From assembly GCF_019393635.1 (NCBI RefSeq), contig NC_057865.1, positions 301,018,885-301,082,884 on the forward strand: a stretch of 64,000 nt of DNA, read 5' to 3'. The translations under genes and the position numbers were made by a program. Positions 46,960 through 57,414 of the stretch are shown one piece after another. The notes below the pieces were generated by a model. It worked only from the letters and a program-made list of their open reading frames with translations, was not told the DNA's origin and made no database searches. The stretch's first letter is position 1, and every line of letters begins with the position of its first letter. The stretch comes from Dromiciops gliroides. Lineage: Eukaryota > Chordata > Mammalia > Microbiotheria > Microbiotheriidae.

Positions 46960-47125
46960 GGTGGGTGTCTGTTGACTGGGGCATAGCTAATGAATTGTGG
47001 GAAGTGAATATAATAGGATGTTATTGTGCTGTAAGAAAATATGAGTATGAGGCATGTGGAGAAACCTTGGAAGACTTACCTGAACTGATTTAAAACCACG
47101 AAGCAATTCACACAAAGACCACAAT
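46960..47125 (+). mobile_element. L1 ORF2 3'-end fragment
   Basis: 'gttattgtgctgtaagaaaa' and 'ccttggaagacttacctgaa' correspond to the L1 ORF2 C-terminal text. It is diverged and truncated at both ends. Confidence 0.7.
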
Positions 47126-47377
47126 GACATCAAGGAAAACTAAAAGTTATCAAGCCAAGTCAACAAGCATTTATTAAGTACCTGCTTGCTGTGTGCAAGA
47201 CTAAAGCTATAAAGATGAAAAATGCTCCAGGCTGGCCCTGCCTTCAGGGAGTTCCAGGGCATTATTAAGGACAAGAAAGAGTCAATAAGTCCAAAATGGG
47301 CACAAGGAAGTTAGTCATGGTTAGGGTTAGGGGTGAAGGAGAGATGGAGACAAGGGGCTCTTTGAAAATTGGACAAA

Positions 47378-47864
47378 CCCATCAATTGGGGAATAGTTAA
47401 ATAAGCTGTGGTATATGATTGTGATGGAATACTATTGTGCTATAAAAAATGACAAGGATGATTTCAGAAAAACCTGGAAAGACTTTTATGAACTGATGCA
47501 AAGTGAAGTGAACAGAACCAAGAGAACATCGTGCACAGTGACAACAATATTGTTCAATGAAGAACTGTGAATGACTTAGCTATTCTCAGCAATACAAAAA
47601 TCCAAGATAATCCTGAAGGACAAGATGAAGCATACCATCCACCTCCAGAGAAAGAACTGATATTGAACATAGACTGAAGCATGCTATTTTTTGTTTTTTT
47701 CCATTTTTTTCTTTCATTTGAGTCATATATAATGACTCATACAGAAATGTTTTACATAATTGCACATGTATAACCTATATCTGATTCATTGCTTACTGCC
47801 TCATGGAGGGATAGAATTTGGAACTCAAAACTTTAAATGAAAATGTTAAAAAGGAAAGAAAATA
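47378..47864 (+). mobile_element. 5'-truncated L1 3' end
   Basis: It starts exactly at 'cccatcaattggggaatag', an L1 ORF2 C-terminal position, and runs through the 3' UTR to an A-rich end. The flanking duplication gaaaattggacaaa is at 47364-47377 and 48880-48893, beyond the adjoining SINE. The SINE therefore sits in the L1 tail or was inserted together with it. Confidence 0.9.
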
Positions 47865-47941
47865 GGGGCAGCTAGGTGGCGCAGTGGATAAAGCACTGGC
47901 CCTGGATTCAGGAAGACCTAGTGACCCTGGGCAAGTCACTT

Positions 47942-48823
47942 TTTTTTTTTTATGTATGAGGTATTTTATTTTTTCCATTACATGTAAAGATAGTTCTCAA
48001 CTTTTGTTTATACATGCTTTACAATTTCAGATTTTTCTCCCTCCCACCCCTCCCTCCCCCCTCCCCTAGACAGCAGGCAATCTGATATAGGTTATATCTA
48101 TATATCTCTATACATATACATATATATATACACACACATATATATATACACATAATAACATTAATCCTATTTCTGCATTAATCCTGTTACAAGAGAAAGA
48201 ATCAGAGCAGTGATGCAAAACCTCAAAATAGAAAGAAAAAAAAAACAGCACCCAAAACAAAAGAAATAATATGGTTCAATCAGCATCTATACTCCACAGT
48301 TCTTTCTTTCTTTTTTTTTCTTGGATTTGGAGATCCTCTTCTATCATGAGTTCCCTGGAACTCTTCTGTACCATTGCATTGGTGAGAAGAATATAGTCCA
48401 TCACAGTAGGTCAACACTCAATGTTGATGATACTGTGTACAATGTTCTTCTGGTTCTGCTCATCTCACTCATCATCAGCTCAAGTAAGACCCTCCAGGTT
48501 TCTCTGAACTCTTCCTGCTCATCATTTCTTACAGCACAATAGTATTCCATTGTATTCATATACCACAACTTGTCCAGCCATTCCCCAATTGATGGGCACC
48601 CCCTCAACTTCCAATTCCTTGCTACCACGTAAAGAGCAGCTATAAATATTTTTGTACATGTGGGTCCCTTTCCCCCTTCCATGATTTCTTTGGGCAAAAG
48701 ACCTAAAAGTGGGATTGCTGGGTCAAAGGGTATGCACAGCTTTATTGCCCTTTGGGCATAATTCCAAATTGATCTCCAGAATGGTTGGATCAGCTCACAG
48801 CTCCACCAACAATGCATTAGTGT
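47942..48823 (-). mobile_element. 5'-truncated L1 (minus orientation) inside a SINE
   Basis: The T run at the left edge is the poly(A) tail read backwards. The element ends at the right in ORF2. It is flanked by ctgggcaagtcactt, part of the SINE, at 47927-47941 and 48824-48838 (15 bp, perfect). The empty site reads CTT/AAC, fitting the TT/AA preference of the L1 endonuclease. Its 3' UTR contains TATA/CACA-rich simple sequence at about 48095-48155. Confidence 0.97.
48401..48817 (-). pseudogene. L1 ORF2 C-terminal coding remnant, 138 codons open
   Basis: This frame encodes the last part of L1 ORF2 without stops, with motifs HCWWSCELIQPFW, FDPAIPLLGLLPKE, FIAALYVVARNWK and LWYMNTMEYYCAVRNDEQ. 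It is cut at its 5' side by the L1 truncation at 48823, so it has no endonuclease or reverse transcriptase and cannot act by itself. The unbroken frame suggests it is younger than the other L1 copies here. Confidence 0.95.
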
Positions 48824-49292
48824 CTGGGCAAGTCACTTAACCCTAATTGCCCTGCAAAAAAAAGAAAGAAAGAAAGAAAGAAAATTGGACAAAGAAGAGA
48901 TTCCTTATGGGTAGTTAATTGGAGAAGGCTTCCTGGAAGAAGGGGCATAGAGCTAAGACCTGTGGGTAGAGGAAGCTTTCAAGAGGATAGAGGGAGGGGA
49001 GCCTGGGAAAGGAACAAATGGAGGGAGGTAGAAGAGAGTAGCTATTGAGAGTCACTGCATCTGAATCTTACTTCTGATACTTCTGCATGTATGATCCTGG
49101 GCAAATCATTTCCCCTCTCTTGGTCTGTTTTCTTCTCTGTAAAGTAAATATCCTTTAAGTTTCCTGCTATCTCTAGTTCTAGGTATATAGACTATAAGCC
49201 CCCTGGGAGCAGGAATATTTTATTGTATAGACCCAATGGGACCTAGGAGACTCTAGGGCCTTAATGAATATCACATTAAGTTAAATGATCTT

Positions 49293-49451
49293 GGGGCAGC
49301 TAGGTGGCACAGTGGGTAGAGCACCGGCCCTGGAGTCAGGAGGACCTGAGTTCAAATATGTCCTCAGACACTTGGCACTTACTAGCTGTGTGACCCTGGG
49401 CTTAAGTCACTTAACCCCAGTTGCCTCACACACAAAAAAAAAAGAAAAGAA
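49293..49451 (+). mobile_element. tRNA-derived SINE
   Basis: A full copy with a CA/A-rich tail is flanked by aagttaaatgatctt at 49278-49292 and 49452-49466 (15 bp, perfect). Confidence 0.95.
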
Positions 49452-51044
49452 AAGTTAAATGATCTTTTGATAGCCCTCAGATCTCACAAGTTCAGAGGAG
49501 GGCAGGATCTCTCTGGGCTGGGGTCAAAGAGGGGTGTGGTTGTGTAATGGAGAATGGGCAGATTTGGAGGGTAGAGGGAAAAGGCCATGGGGAGGGAAGA
49601 CTATTATGAGCTAAGATGTATACATCAGAGGCTACTATAGAGACTTAGAGTATCTCCCTTTGGTGAGATCAGAGGCTCTTTCTTTCTTGGTGAACCTGGG
49701 GCATTTTGCTCCCAAAGGGAGAGCCAGTGTGTTGCATATTCTCCTCTGTGCAGTGGATAAATGGGCTTACATGCTAAAAAAGAAAGTCAAATGAAAGAGA
49801 GATAGGAAGTCACCAGCTATGATGACAGAGGCAGCTCCCATTCCTTGGGAGAATTGCTTCAAAGACTGGGGTATGTCTAGTCTGGAAAAGTGACTACATG
49901 TGGGGATGGAGGGTCCTGAGGAGCTGACATGGGGGGTGGCCACAGAGGGCAAGAAGGGAGCAGCCAGGGGTCACTGCAGAGAAGCATGTGTGGGCCCCAT
50001 CCATGCAAGGAAAAGCTTCCTCTTGGGAGGGTGGGTAATGATAAAGTGGCCTGTCACTCAGCAGGCAGGTTTGTCTGGAAGTTGAGAGGTCTTGGCTTTG
50101 AGCTATGGTAGGATTTGATGCCCTCTTTGGTCCCTTGGAATCCAGATCTGGAGCCTCTGGGTTGGCTCAAGGAGGACATGCTGGCAGCCTCTGAAGGTTT
50201 GTGGAGACCGAGGAAGTCAGGCCGGGAAAGGACTTGGGGAGAAGAGCCAGCACCAGATGGAACAAGGCTTTGAATACCAGGCTAAGGACCTGGGGCTTGT
50301 TCCTAACTGCAAGGACATTGTTGAAGCCAAGAGAGAACATTTAGGAGAGATAATCCATTGGGGCAGGATGGGGGAGTGACAATGATGGGAAGGTATGGAG
50401 GCAGGGAAACAAAGAGAAAAAAGGGTCATCAGAACAGATAGGAAGGGATGGGGGAGAGACACTCGCTGAAAAAATCAGCAGGGCTTGGTGACTGATCTGC
50501 AAACAGAGGCTGCTGGCTTCTATATCCGAATCTCCATTCAGTCAGTTGCATGGTGCTTTGGCATTTTGGCTGGAGAAACACTCAGCCTCACACAGTTGGA
50601 AATGGGAGGAGTTCTTTCAAAGGCAAATCATGTCTTGCTATTATGAAAATAGGTTTGACCTCTCAGCCCCCCTGAAGAGGTCTGGGGAGCCTCAGGGGTC
50701 TGTGCAGCACCATTAAGAGCCACTGGCAGAGATCTGTCTTGAGGTCCTTTCCAACATCAAAGGCTCAGTCCGCACTGTGGATGACTTGGGGGCGAGAATC
50801 AGAGATGTAAACAGTTAGGGAAGATAAGGATCTTAGAAAAACACTTCTCCAGCCTCCTTAGACAGATAAGGAAATGAAGCTTCCAGACCGGATTTCCTGC
50901 CACTAAGAATGTAAGCATCAGTGGGGGCAGAGACTGTTGGGTTTTTTCCATTTCTGTCTCTGTATTGTGGTCTTCTAGCAATGGGGCTTTGGGAAAGGTG
51001 TTTAATCAATATTTGGGTGAAGTATTTAAGAAACATTATAGTGT

Positions 51045-51292
51045 GGCAGCTAGGTGGCCCAGTGGATAGAAGGATGGGCCTGGAGTCCAGGGGGCCTGAG
51101 TTCAAATCCATCCTCAGACACTTACTAGCTGTGTGACCTTGGGCAAGTCACTTACCCTCTGTCTGCCTCAGTTTCCTCATCTGTGAAGTAGAGATAATAT
51201 ATCTACCTCCCAGGGTTGTTGTGAGGATAAACAGAGATATTTGTAAAGTGCTTTGCAGACCTTAAAGTGATGTAGAGATGCTAGTTCTTATT
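51045..51292 (+). mobile_element. Full-length long CORE-SINE (MIR-like tail)
   Basis: It starts with the head ggcagctaggtggccc and continues past the tRNA part into 'ctgcctcagtttcctcatct', 'cccagggttgttgtgaggat' and 'gtaaagtgctttgcagacct'. This is the ancestral form with a CORE domain and a MIR-like tail, which the common 150-bp copies lack. Confidence 0.85.
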
Positions 51293-52804
51293 GAATTTGC
51301 ATTACCTTCATTTCCAAAATATCCCTTCCCTCCCCTGCCTCCACTCCCCAGAAGACATCTTGTGTAACAAAGAACAAAACACAAAGAGGAAGAAATCTTG
51401 GCTCAGACAAGTAACAGCTAAACTGAGTCTGAGGACAGGTGTAAACACACCTGGAGGCAAAGATGAGTATCTGGGGAGAAGGGCAGGCTCTGCTTGGGGG
51501 CACACAGGCTCACCTAGTTCACTCTTCCTCCTGTGGAAACTGAGGCCCAGGAATCCTAGGACAAAGTAGCCGAGCCAGGCTTCAAGGCCTGTTAGCATCC
51601 TTCCTCTGGTCCACACCAGCATCACCTTCCCAGCCGGTGGAGAGTCGCTGTCTTAGTCCTTCACCTTGCCCCAAAGGCCAGGCTATGCAGAGTGTCTGTG
51701 GGCCTCCCTGCCTGGTATATACTTGTCTGTGCCCTGTGACTGAATGGACACCCTGAGGGGGCAGAGCCTGAAGGGCAACCTGGCATAGAGGTCAGAGGAC
51801 TACCTGTCCAGGGGCTGGGAAGACCTGGCTTCAGGTCTAACCTCTGACCCTTGCTGCCTGCCTGACCCCCCTCTAAGACTGTCAGCCACAGAGAAGGGGT
51901 TTTCCTCACCCAGGAGCTCCTCCCAGGCTTGGCTCCTGCCCTAGCACAAGGCAGGTGCTGGATAATTGACTGACCCCCACGACTGGGGTAAACACCAGCC
52001 TCATCCCCTGATTCTCCACCATAAGAAACTGCACAGGAGAGGTCAGGACTGATCCCAGGTCCCTGACATTCACAACCGGGCCCTCCTGACCCCAGGTTCA
52101 GCCACACCAGTGTGTACAAGGAACGTGCTCAGGAAAGGGTCTGAAGAGAAGTGAAGAACAGGTGGGTTTGTGTCTAGGAGAAATGGGAGAGGGGGGCTTC
52201 TCCTGGAAGCAGAGGGACAAAGGGACAGGCTCTCCTGGCCCCTAGGAGCCTTCCCTGGGGCCTTCAAGCACATCAGAGGACCCAGCTCCACAATCCTGTT
52301 TGGACTCCTAAATGTTGTGACAAGGTCACTGAGCTGGGAGAGGTCTTAGATTAGGCCTCCTTATCCCAAATGAGCTTCACAGCAGACTGGGGATGCAGGG
52401 GTTCAAGGGAAAAGATCTGAAGGTCTCAGTGAACTGCAAGGTCTGTGGCTATGAGCTGGCCGCCAAGGGAGCTCTGGTAATCTTCAGCTGCACTGTCTGG
52501 GCACCTGGGGCCAGGAGGCAAGAGGTCCTCCCTCCTCTCTGGGTTCAGTCCATACAGACACTCTCATTCTGTTCTAGGCAGGACACTGATAAACTGAGGA
52601 GGGAGGCCCCAGAGGAGCTGGATCAAGATGCCCCCAATTGCCCAATTCCTTTGAGGACTTGGAGTATTGAGAAGGGGCCTATGACATCTGTCCTCCAGTA
52701 CTGGGGCTGGAGGAGAATGAGGCGCAATGATTGGGGTTTGCAAAAAGGCAGGAGGAAGAAGCCTTCAGGCTTGGAGGAAGGAGGGCTTTCCTAGTTTTTA
52801 GAAC

Positions 52805-52905
52805 TGTTGGACAGCAAGGTGGAGAGATAGCAAGCGGGGCCTGGAGTCAGAAAGACCCGAGTTCAAAGCCCGCTTCAGGCACTTGTGTGACCCTGGGTAG
52901 GAGCC
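52805..52905 (+). repeat. MIR-like SINE fragment
   Basis: 'ggggcctggagtcagaaaga' followed by 'gagttcaaagcccgcttcag' and 'cttgtgtgaccctgggta'. Confidence 0.65.
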
Positions 52906-53399
52906 CTTGCCCAGTGTGTGGAGGGGGCAGGGTTAGCTCACGGCCTCCGAGGTCCCCCTCGGCTCAGAAGGGCAGTGATCTATGCAGGGCAGAGTCCCCG
53001 TTTTAACAGGAGGACACTGGTGAGGCCGGGCCGGGGCCTCCAGCACACCCCAGGCCTATTCGGGGACACCTCGCATTGGCCCGTGCCTGGTCCTGGGATC
53101 CGGGCTTTTGTCTGTGTGGCTCGCCCAGGACCCTCCGAGAACCTCAGTTTCCTTAGGTGTAAAATAAGGCGGGTCTGGGAGGGTTTCAGCTCTTTGAATG
53201 CCCGGACTGCTCGCGCTTCCGCTCTAACCGCTCGGGATTTGAACACAGTAGGAGCCTAATAAATGTTTCCTGACTGACGGTGTAAGAAGCGGCGTCTAGG
53301 AAGCTCCATGGAAACCAGGAGTCATCAGGTTAGTTACTCCGCTTCCCCTTACTGCACTCCAAGGCGGCCCCTGCCTCCTGTCTGGCCACGCCCCCGGAG

Positions 53400-54145
53400 G
53401 CGTGGCCAAAGCTGACGGCATCCTACCGGGCGCCTGCCTTTCCCTTCCTCCGCCCCGCCCCTCGGAAGGTTCCCTCAAGGCCCCTCCCTTCTCCCTCTTG
53501 GTTACCCCGCCCACCGCTGAAGCTCTTCTGAACCCCTGGCGCTCTCATTGGGTCCTTCCGCCCCCTTCTCCTGCCCTGCCCACATTGTGCCTTAGGAAAG
53601 TTCATTGTTTGGGCTCCACCCCGCTCCTTCGGACTCCTCGGACGCTCTCATTGGCTCTTCCCGGTTACGCTTCGGCCCCGCCCACATTGGAATTTTTTGG
53701 GAAGTTCATAGTCTGGGTTTTATCCAGTCCCCCTTCGACACCCTCGGATGCTCTCATTGGGTCTTTCCGCCCCTCCTCCTGCCCCGCCCACACAGCAATG
53801 CTTTCGGAAAGCGTCTGATCTCGGCTCCGCCCCGCCCCTGCAGGAGTGTCTGGCATCCTCATTGGTTAGGGACAGAATGCCCCGCCCTTTTGGCGCTTCC
53901 AGCCCTCTTCCCTCCCTGTTCCCTCGTCCGTTTGTGGGGGGGCTGTTTTGCATACGTGATGACGCAGGCGGCTTCGCGCGTCCGCGGGGAGCCCGGACGG
54001 CGGCGGGAGGGGGGGAACCGCTACCCGGAACCCCGCCCCCTTCCCCGGCTCCGGCCGCGCGCGCGCGCCCCCGGCCCGGCCCGTAAAGAGAGAGAGGGAG
54101 AAGAGGGACGGAGAGATCGCGGCGGGGCCGGGCCGAGGGGCCGCC
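53400..54145 (+). promoter_or_regulatory. CERK: CERK promoter, CpG island and 5' UTR
   Basis: This CpG-rich block lies immediately upstream of the CERK start codon. It holds repeated inverted CCAAT boxes (ATTGG) and GC boxes (see the array at 53541-53900), then a tgatgacgca element at 53957-53966 resembling a CRE/AP-1 site. A GA-rich tract (54088-54117) lies in the probable 5' UTR. No TATA box is visible at a suitable distance. Transcription probably starts in about 54000-54110, by inference from the layout. Confidence 0.7.
53541..53900 (+). repeat. Tandem CCAAT/GC-box promoter module, about 105 bp period
   Basis: Units start at about 53541, 53644, 53750 and 53855 (the last is partial). Each opens with (gct)ctcattgg, so ATTGG boxes fall at 53547, 53650, 53756 and 53861, that is at spacings of 103, 106 and 105 bp. 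Units 1-3 then share a GC box with GCCCAC, a ggaaagtt-like block and a tctggg or tttggg block. A degenerate further copy may lie at about 53491-53540. The units have clearly diverged, so the array is not recent. NF-Y and Sp1-type factors are the known readers of CCAAT and GC boxes. Confidence 0.85.
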
Positions 54146-54290
54146 ATGGAGGCCGAGCCAGGCCCGCCCCAGCTGTGGCTCAAGCGGCGCCGCTGCCTTC
54201 TCAGCCTCGACCGCCCGCGGGCGCTGCTCGTTTGGGGGCCCGCCCCGGACCCGGGCCGGGGCCCGGCCGCAGCCCGAACCCCGGGGCCAG
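54146..54290 (+). CDS. CERK: CERK (ceramide kinase) coding exon 1, residues 1-48
   Basis: CERK phosphorylates ceramide with ATP to make ceramide-1-phosphate; the protein has an N-terminal PH domain and a diacylglycerol-kinase-like catalytic domain. The ATG lies in a perfect Kozak context (gccgccATGg). The exon encodes 48 codons and ends one base into the next codon at CCAG|gtgact. The diagnostic stretch is LWLKRRRCLLSLDRPRALLVW (residues 10-30), which lines up with the human CERK segment starting LWVKQQRC as I remember it. The rest (residues 31-48) is low-complexity Pro/Gly/Ala and poorly conserved. Human CERK begins Met-Gly and has been reported to be N-myristoylated; this copy begins Met-Glu, so that site is absent. 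The divergent TBC1D22A neighbour supports the call. Later exons lie to the right of the window. Confidence 0.85.
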
Positions 54291-56212
54291 GTGACTGCGC
54301 GTGCGCATGCGCGGGGGGCGCGAAGGGAGAGGGGAGAGGAGAGGCCTCGGACCCCTCCCTGTGAGGACCCTTTCCTGACCCCCGGTGCCAAGACCGGCGG
54401 TGCTGACCTCCCGCAAACCCGGCCGGTTGCTCCCCTGGGCCTCAGTTTCCCCCTCTGGAAGCTGGGGTGCCCTCCCCGAGGAGTCAGTCTGGGGGACGTC
54501 TGCGGTGCCTCCGTGGTCCCCCCCCCCCCCGTACAATGGACTGCTGCGAGCCCCCGTGGCGTGTCGGCTGCCCTAGACCTTGTCTTCGCAGCCCCTGCAG
54601 GCCCCGGGGGGGAAACTGAGGCCCGCGGAGGGGAAGCCCGAGACCAAGGTCACCCAGGATCCGGCTTCGGCCGCCAGGCTGCCTGGGTTCTCCTCTCAGC
54701 CTCCCCAGTGCTCCCTCTCCGGGGGGTGGGGGGCAGCATTTATTAAGTGCCGGCGGGGTGCCCGCACCCCGCCGAGCTGGGGCCTCCCCGGGTGCTTGGG
54801 GGCGCCAGGTTCTGAAGGGGCCAGCGGGCAGGCTGCCCTTCTCCCGCTCTGGCCCTGGGTCCGGCCTGGCCACAGAGGCCCCGGTTTCGGGTTACACAGG
54901 CTGCTCCCCCTCCGTGGGACTTGGGGGAGGCGGGTCCTGGCCCAGAGCAGCCCTGGAGCCCTGATTGAGAGGTCCAGGTTTGGGGCAGGGGGACTGGACC
55001 AGAATCATGGGCACCGCCCCCTTTCCTGAAAAAATGCCGATTGTCGTGTGGCCCATGGGTTCCTGAAGTTTCTCCCGTGCATCTAGTGTGAGGTGCTGTA
55101 TCTGTCCCCCAAGGGACCCCAGTCAGGTCCACGACAGCCCCCCCACTGCTTCAGGGGCTCCATAAAGCAAAGCCCACGATCTCACTGGGGGACCCTGTAG
55201 CCCCTCCCCGGCTTGGCCCTGCCGGAGGGGAGGGAAGCCCTCCAGTCCTGGGGAACTGAGGCTGGCGCTGGCTGCCAGGAATGGGGGTGGGCCAGGTAGG
55301 AAAGGGTGGGGAGTGGGAGCAGGAAAGAGGAGAGGGCGAGACAGTGGGTGTCCAACCCAGAGCAGCCTCTTAACCTTTCTGGTGCCCTCCCAAAGGAACG
55401 GCTTCCTGTGTCCCAGAGATACAGGGCACTGCCGAGGGAGCCCGTGGTGCTGGAGTACAGCTGGCCCGCCGGCCAAAACACCACCGACCTCCTGGCCTCC
55501 CTGCTGAAAAGCTCCTCACCTGGAGACCCAGGCCGAGGGAGAGGCCGGCTTCCAGACTGGGAAGAGATGAGCTGTCAACTTGCTTCTAAGGGCATGGAGC
55601 CTGGGAGCGGCTCTGGAGGTGGGGAGCTTGCCCTGGTAACCCTGAGCTATGGGCCCCATCCTCTTGGAGGCCCTGCCGTGGTACTGGCACTTCCCAGCCA
55701 GCCTACTCAGGCACCCCCTGGGACTCTTATGCCAGAGATGCGAAGGCACCATGGAAACGCTGCTTCTCTGTCCTAACCTAATGGAAGAGGGCAGAATTGT
55801 GTCCTTATAACTTAACCTCAGTTGTGTACTCGGACCCGGCCTCTCCCTGAACTGTCCCTCCTCACCCCCCCCCCAGCTAGCTGTCCTGCAGTGACCGAGC
55901 CAGAGATGGCACCTGAGAGAGACAGGCAGGGGGCTCCCCACGTCTCCTCCTTGCCTTCCCCTAGGCCGCCTCCTGGGTCCTGCCGTTGAGTCTCCTCAGA
56001 AGGGCACTGACAGTGAGGGGAGCCTGGGGAGGTCCTTCCTCTGCTATGCCCAGATTCCCCTGGGCACCCAGGAATCGTTCTAGCAGAGTATCCTCTGCTC
56101 TTCCCCTGCCCCCTTTTCCCCTGGCATTTGGTTATAGAAGAACGTACATTTTGTTGGTGGATGTAGCTTTTTTCATTCAGGGCGTCTCCTACTTGGGCAT
56201 ACCTAACCTCCT

Positions 56213-56236
56213 GTCAGTCAGTCAGTCAGTCAGTCA
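56213..56236 (+). repeat. (GTCA)6 microsatellite
   Basis: Six perfect GTCA units stand at the head of a short L2-like piece ('actggcatttattccag'). Confidence 0.95.
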
Positions 56237-56454
56237 ACTGGCATTTATTCCAGACTTGCAATGGGCTGGGGATTGCCCTCCTCAGTGAGGGTGCTGCCCT
56301 GGGCACAGGCCCCTGCACTCAGGGCACTCCTGTAAGTTCCTATTAGTCCAGGCCTAAGTAGAACTCATCTAAGCCTAATCTCTGTGGCGCCAGTCATTGT
56401 TTCTAAAGGAATCTTCCTGGCTCCAAAGGGTCACTTGACAGCTGGTTTATAAAT

Positions 56455-56620
56455 TGGAGCAGCAGATGGTAAAGCAATAATCTGGGTCAGGAAGACCTGA
56501 ATGTGAAAGCTGCCCCCCACTTCCCAGGCAAATCACCGTGCCTTTCTCAGCCTCAGTTTCTTCATCTGCAAAATGAGGATTTAGCACCTCCCTCCCAGGC
56601 TGCAAAGGTGGTGCATTCAG
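56455..56620 (+). repeat. MIR SINE
   Basis: 'tctcagcctcagtttcttca', then 'tctgcaaaatgaggattt' and 'cctcccaggctgc', in MIR order. Confidence 0.7.
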
Positions 56621-57175
56621 AGCCCATTGCAGACCCCCAGATGTTAGCCTGGAATTTCTGCTAGAGATGGAGCAGGGGACTTCCCTGCTAACTCACTGCT
56701 TTGTGGGCTCTCCTGACGAGCTCAGGAGGCTGAGAGTTATAGCCCTGTTTTCTCCATTTCATCGAGGAGGGAAAAGAGACCCAGACTCGGGCCCCGAGGA
56801 CCCAGTCTCACATCCTTCCTATGCCCTTGCTGGCTCTGGGCAGGTGCTGAGCTTCCTGTTCTCTAAAAGGAGCAAGTTGGACTGATGCCCCAAGGTTCTT
56901 TCCCGTCCCGGCTTTTACGTGGGCTGTGTTCGAGGAAGGAGCTGTGTGGCGCCTACCCTCCTCCACCACCTCCTAGCCCAGTGACCCAGGATGGGCCATG
57001 GCACTTCTTTTGATCCCACTTTCCTCCTAGGTCAGCTAAAGGTAATGATCCTCCCCAAGGATACCAGCCATCTCCCAATGGTCAGATCCAAGTGCCTTTG
57101 CTCTGTCCTGGGCAGCCTCGGATGGTGCATCACTCCCTCCTCCTGGGGGAGCTCTCCTCTCTAGGTCTTCCAAAT

Positions 57176-57262
57176 ACCCCTCCCTCCCTCCCTCTTTCTT
57201 TCTTCCTCCCCCCCCCCTCGTCCCTCTTTCTCTCTCCCTCTCTCCCCCCCTTCCCCTTCCCT
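57176..57262 (+). repeat. Pyrimidine-rich (CCCT/CTTT)n tract
   Basis: Almost all C and T over about 85 bp, including a run of nine or more C. Confidence 0.9.
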
Positions 57263-57414
57263 GTCTGACTGCTCCTTCTCAGCCTCCCTTGCTGGATCTT
57301 CCAGGTCACACCCTTTAACCTCAGGTGGGCCCTCTGCTCTTCCTCTGTCCTGCCTCATGGGCTGTAATGGCTATCTCTGCTGACCTCCCTTTCCTGCCTT
57401 AGTCTCTGCTGACC

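Larger units (their letters stand above)
47865..48879 (+). mobile_element. tRNA-derived SINE interrupted by an L1
   Basis: The SINE head is at 47865-47941 and the tail at 48824-48879 (then GAAA repeats). It also lacks the B-box part, from 'acct' to 'gtgacc'. The L1 at 47942-48823 splits it. The short gaaagaaaat found on both sides could be its own duplication. Confidence 0.9.
47160..49040 (+). repeat. Long marsupial-type dispersed repeat, host of a nested insertion
   Basis: The head ('tttattaagtacctgcttgc') and middle lie at 47160-47377. The element resumes at 48880 ('gaagagattccttatgggta', 'aaggcttcctggaagaaggg') and runs to about 49040. The 1.5 kb between is inserted retroposon DNA. Confidence 0.7.
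18480..53400. other. Intergenic region between TBC1D22A and CERK
   Basis: About 35 kb separates the two divergent promoters. It is dominated by SINEs, L1 and older repeats, annotated individually. Stretches where I see nothing recognisable are 18480-19260, 19450-20560, 26900-28550, 30000-31120, 33620-35300, 37510-38030, 40470-42600, 45460-46260, 49470-51040 and 51300-52800. No conserved protein-coding exon is evident on either strand. Confidence 0.75.

Noticed and set aside
53541..53900. Regular repeats resembling a CRISPR array
   Set aside because: Units are long, diverged and contain promoter motifs; the rest of the window is clearly animal nuclear DNA.
53605..54294. 229-codon frame with repeated peptide-like units
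   Set aside because: The internal repetition simply reflects the tandem promoter module, and the frame conflicts with the well-supported CERK exon 1 frame.
55306..55776. 156-codon frame downstream of CERK exon 1
   Set aside because: It shows no resemblance to CERK exon 2 as I know it. GC-rich intron sequence is enough to explain it.
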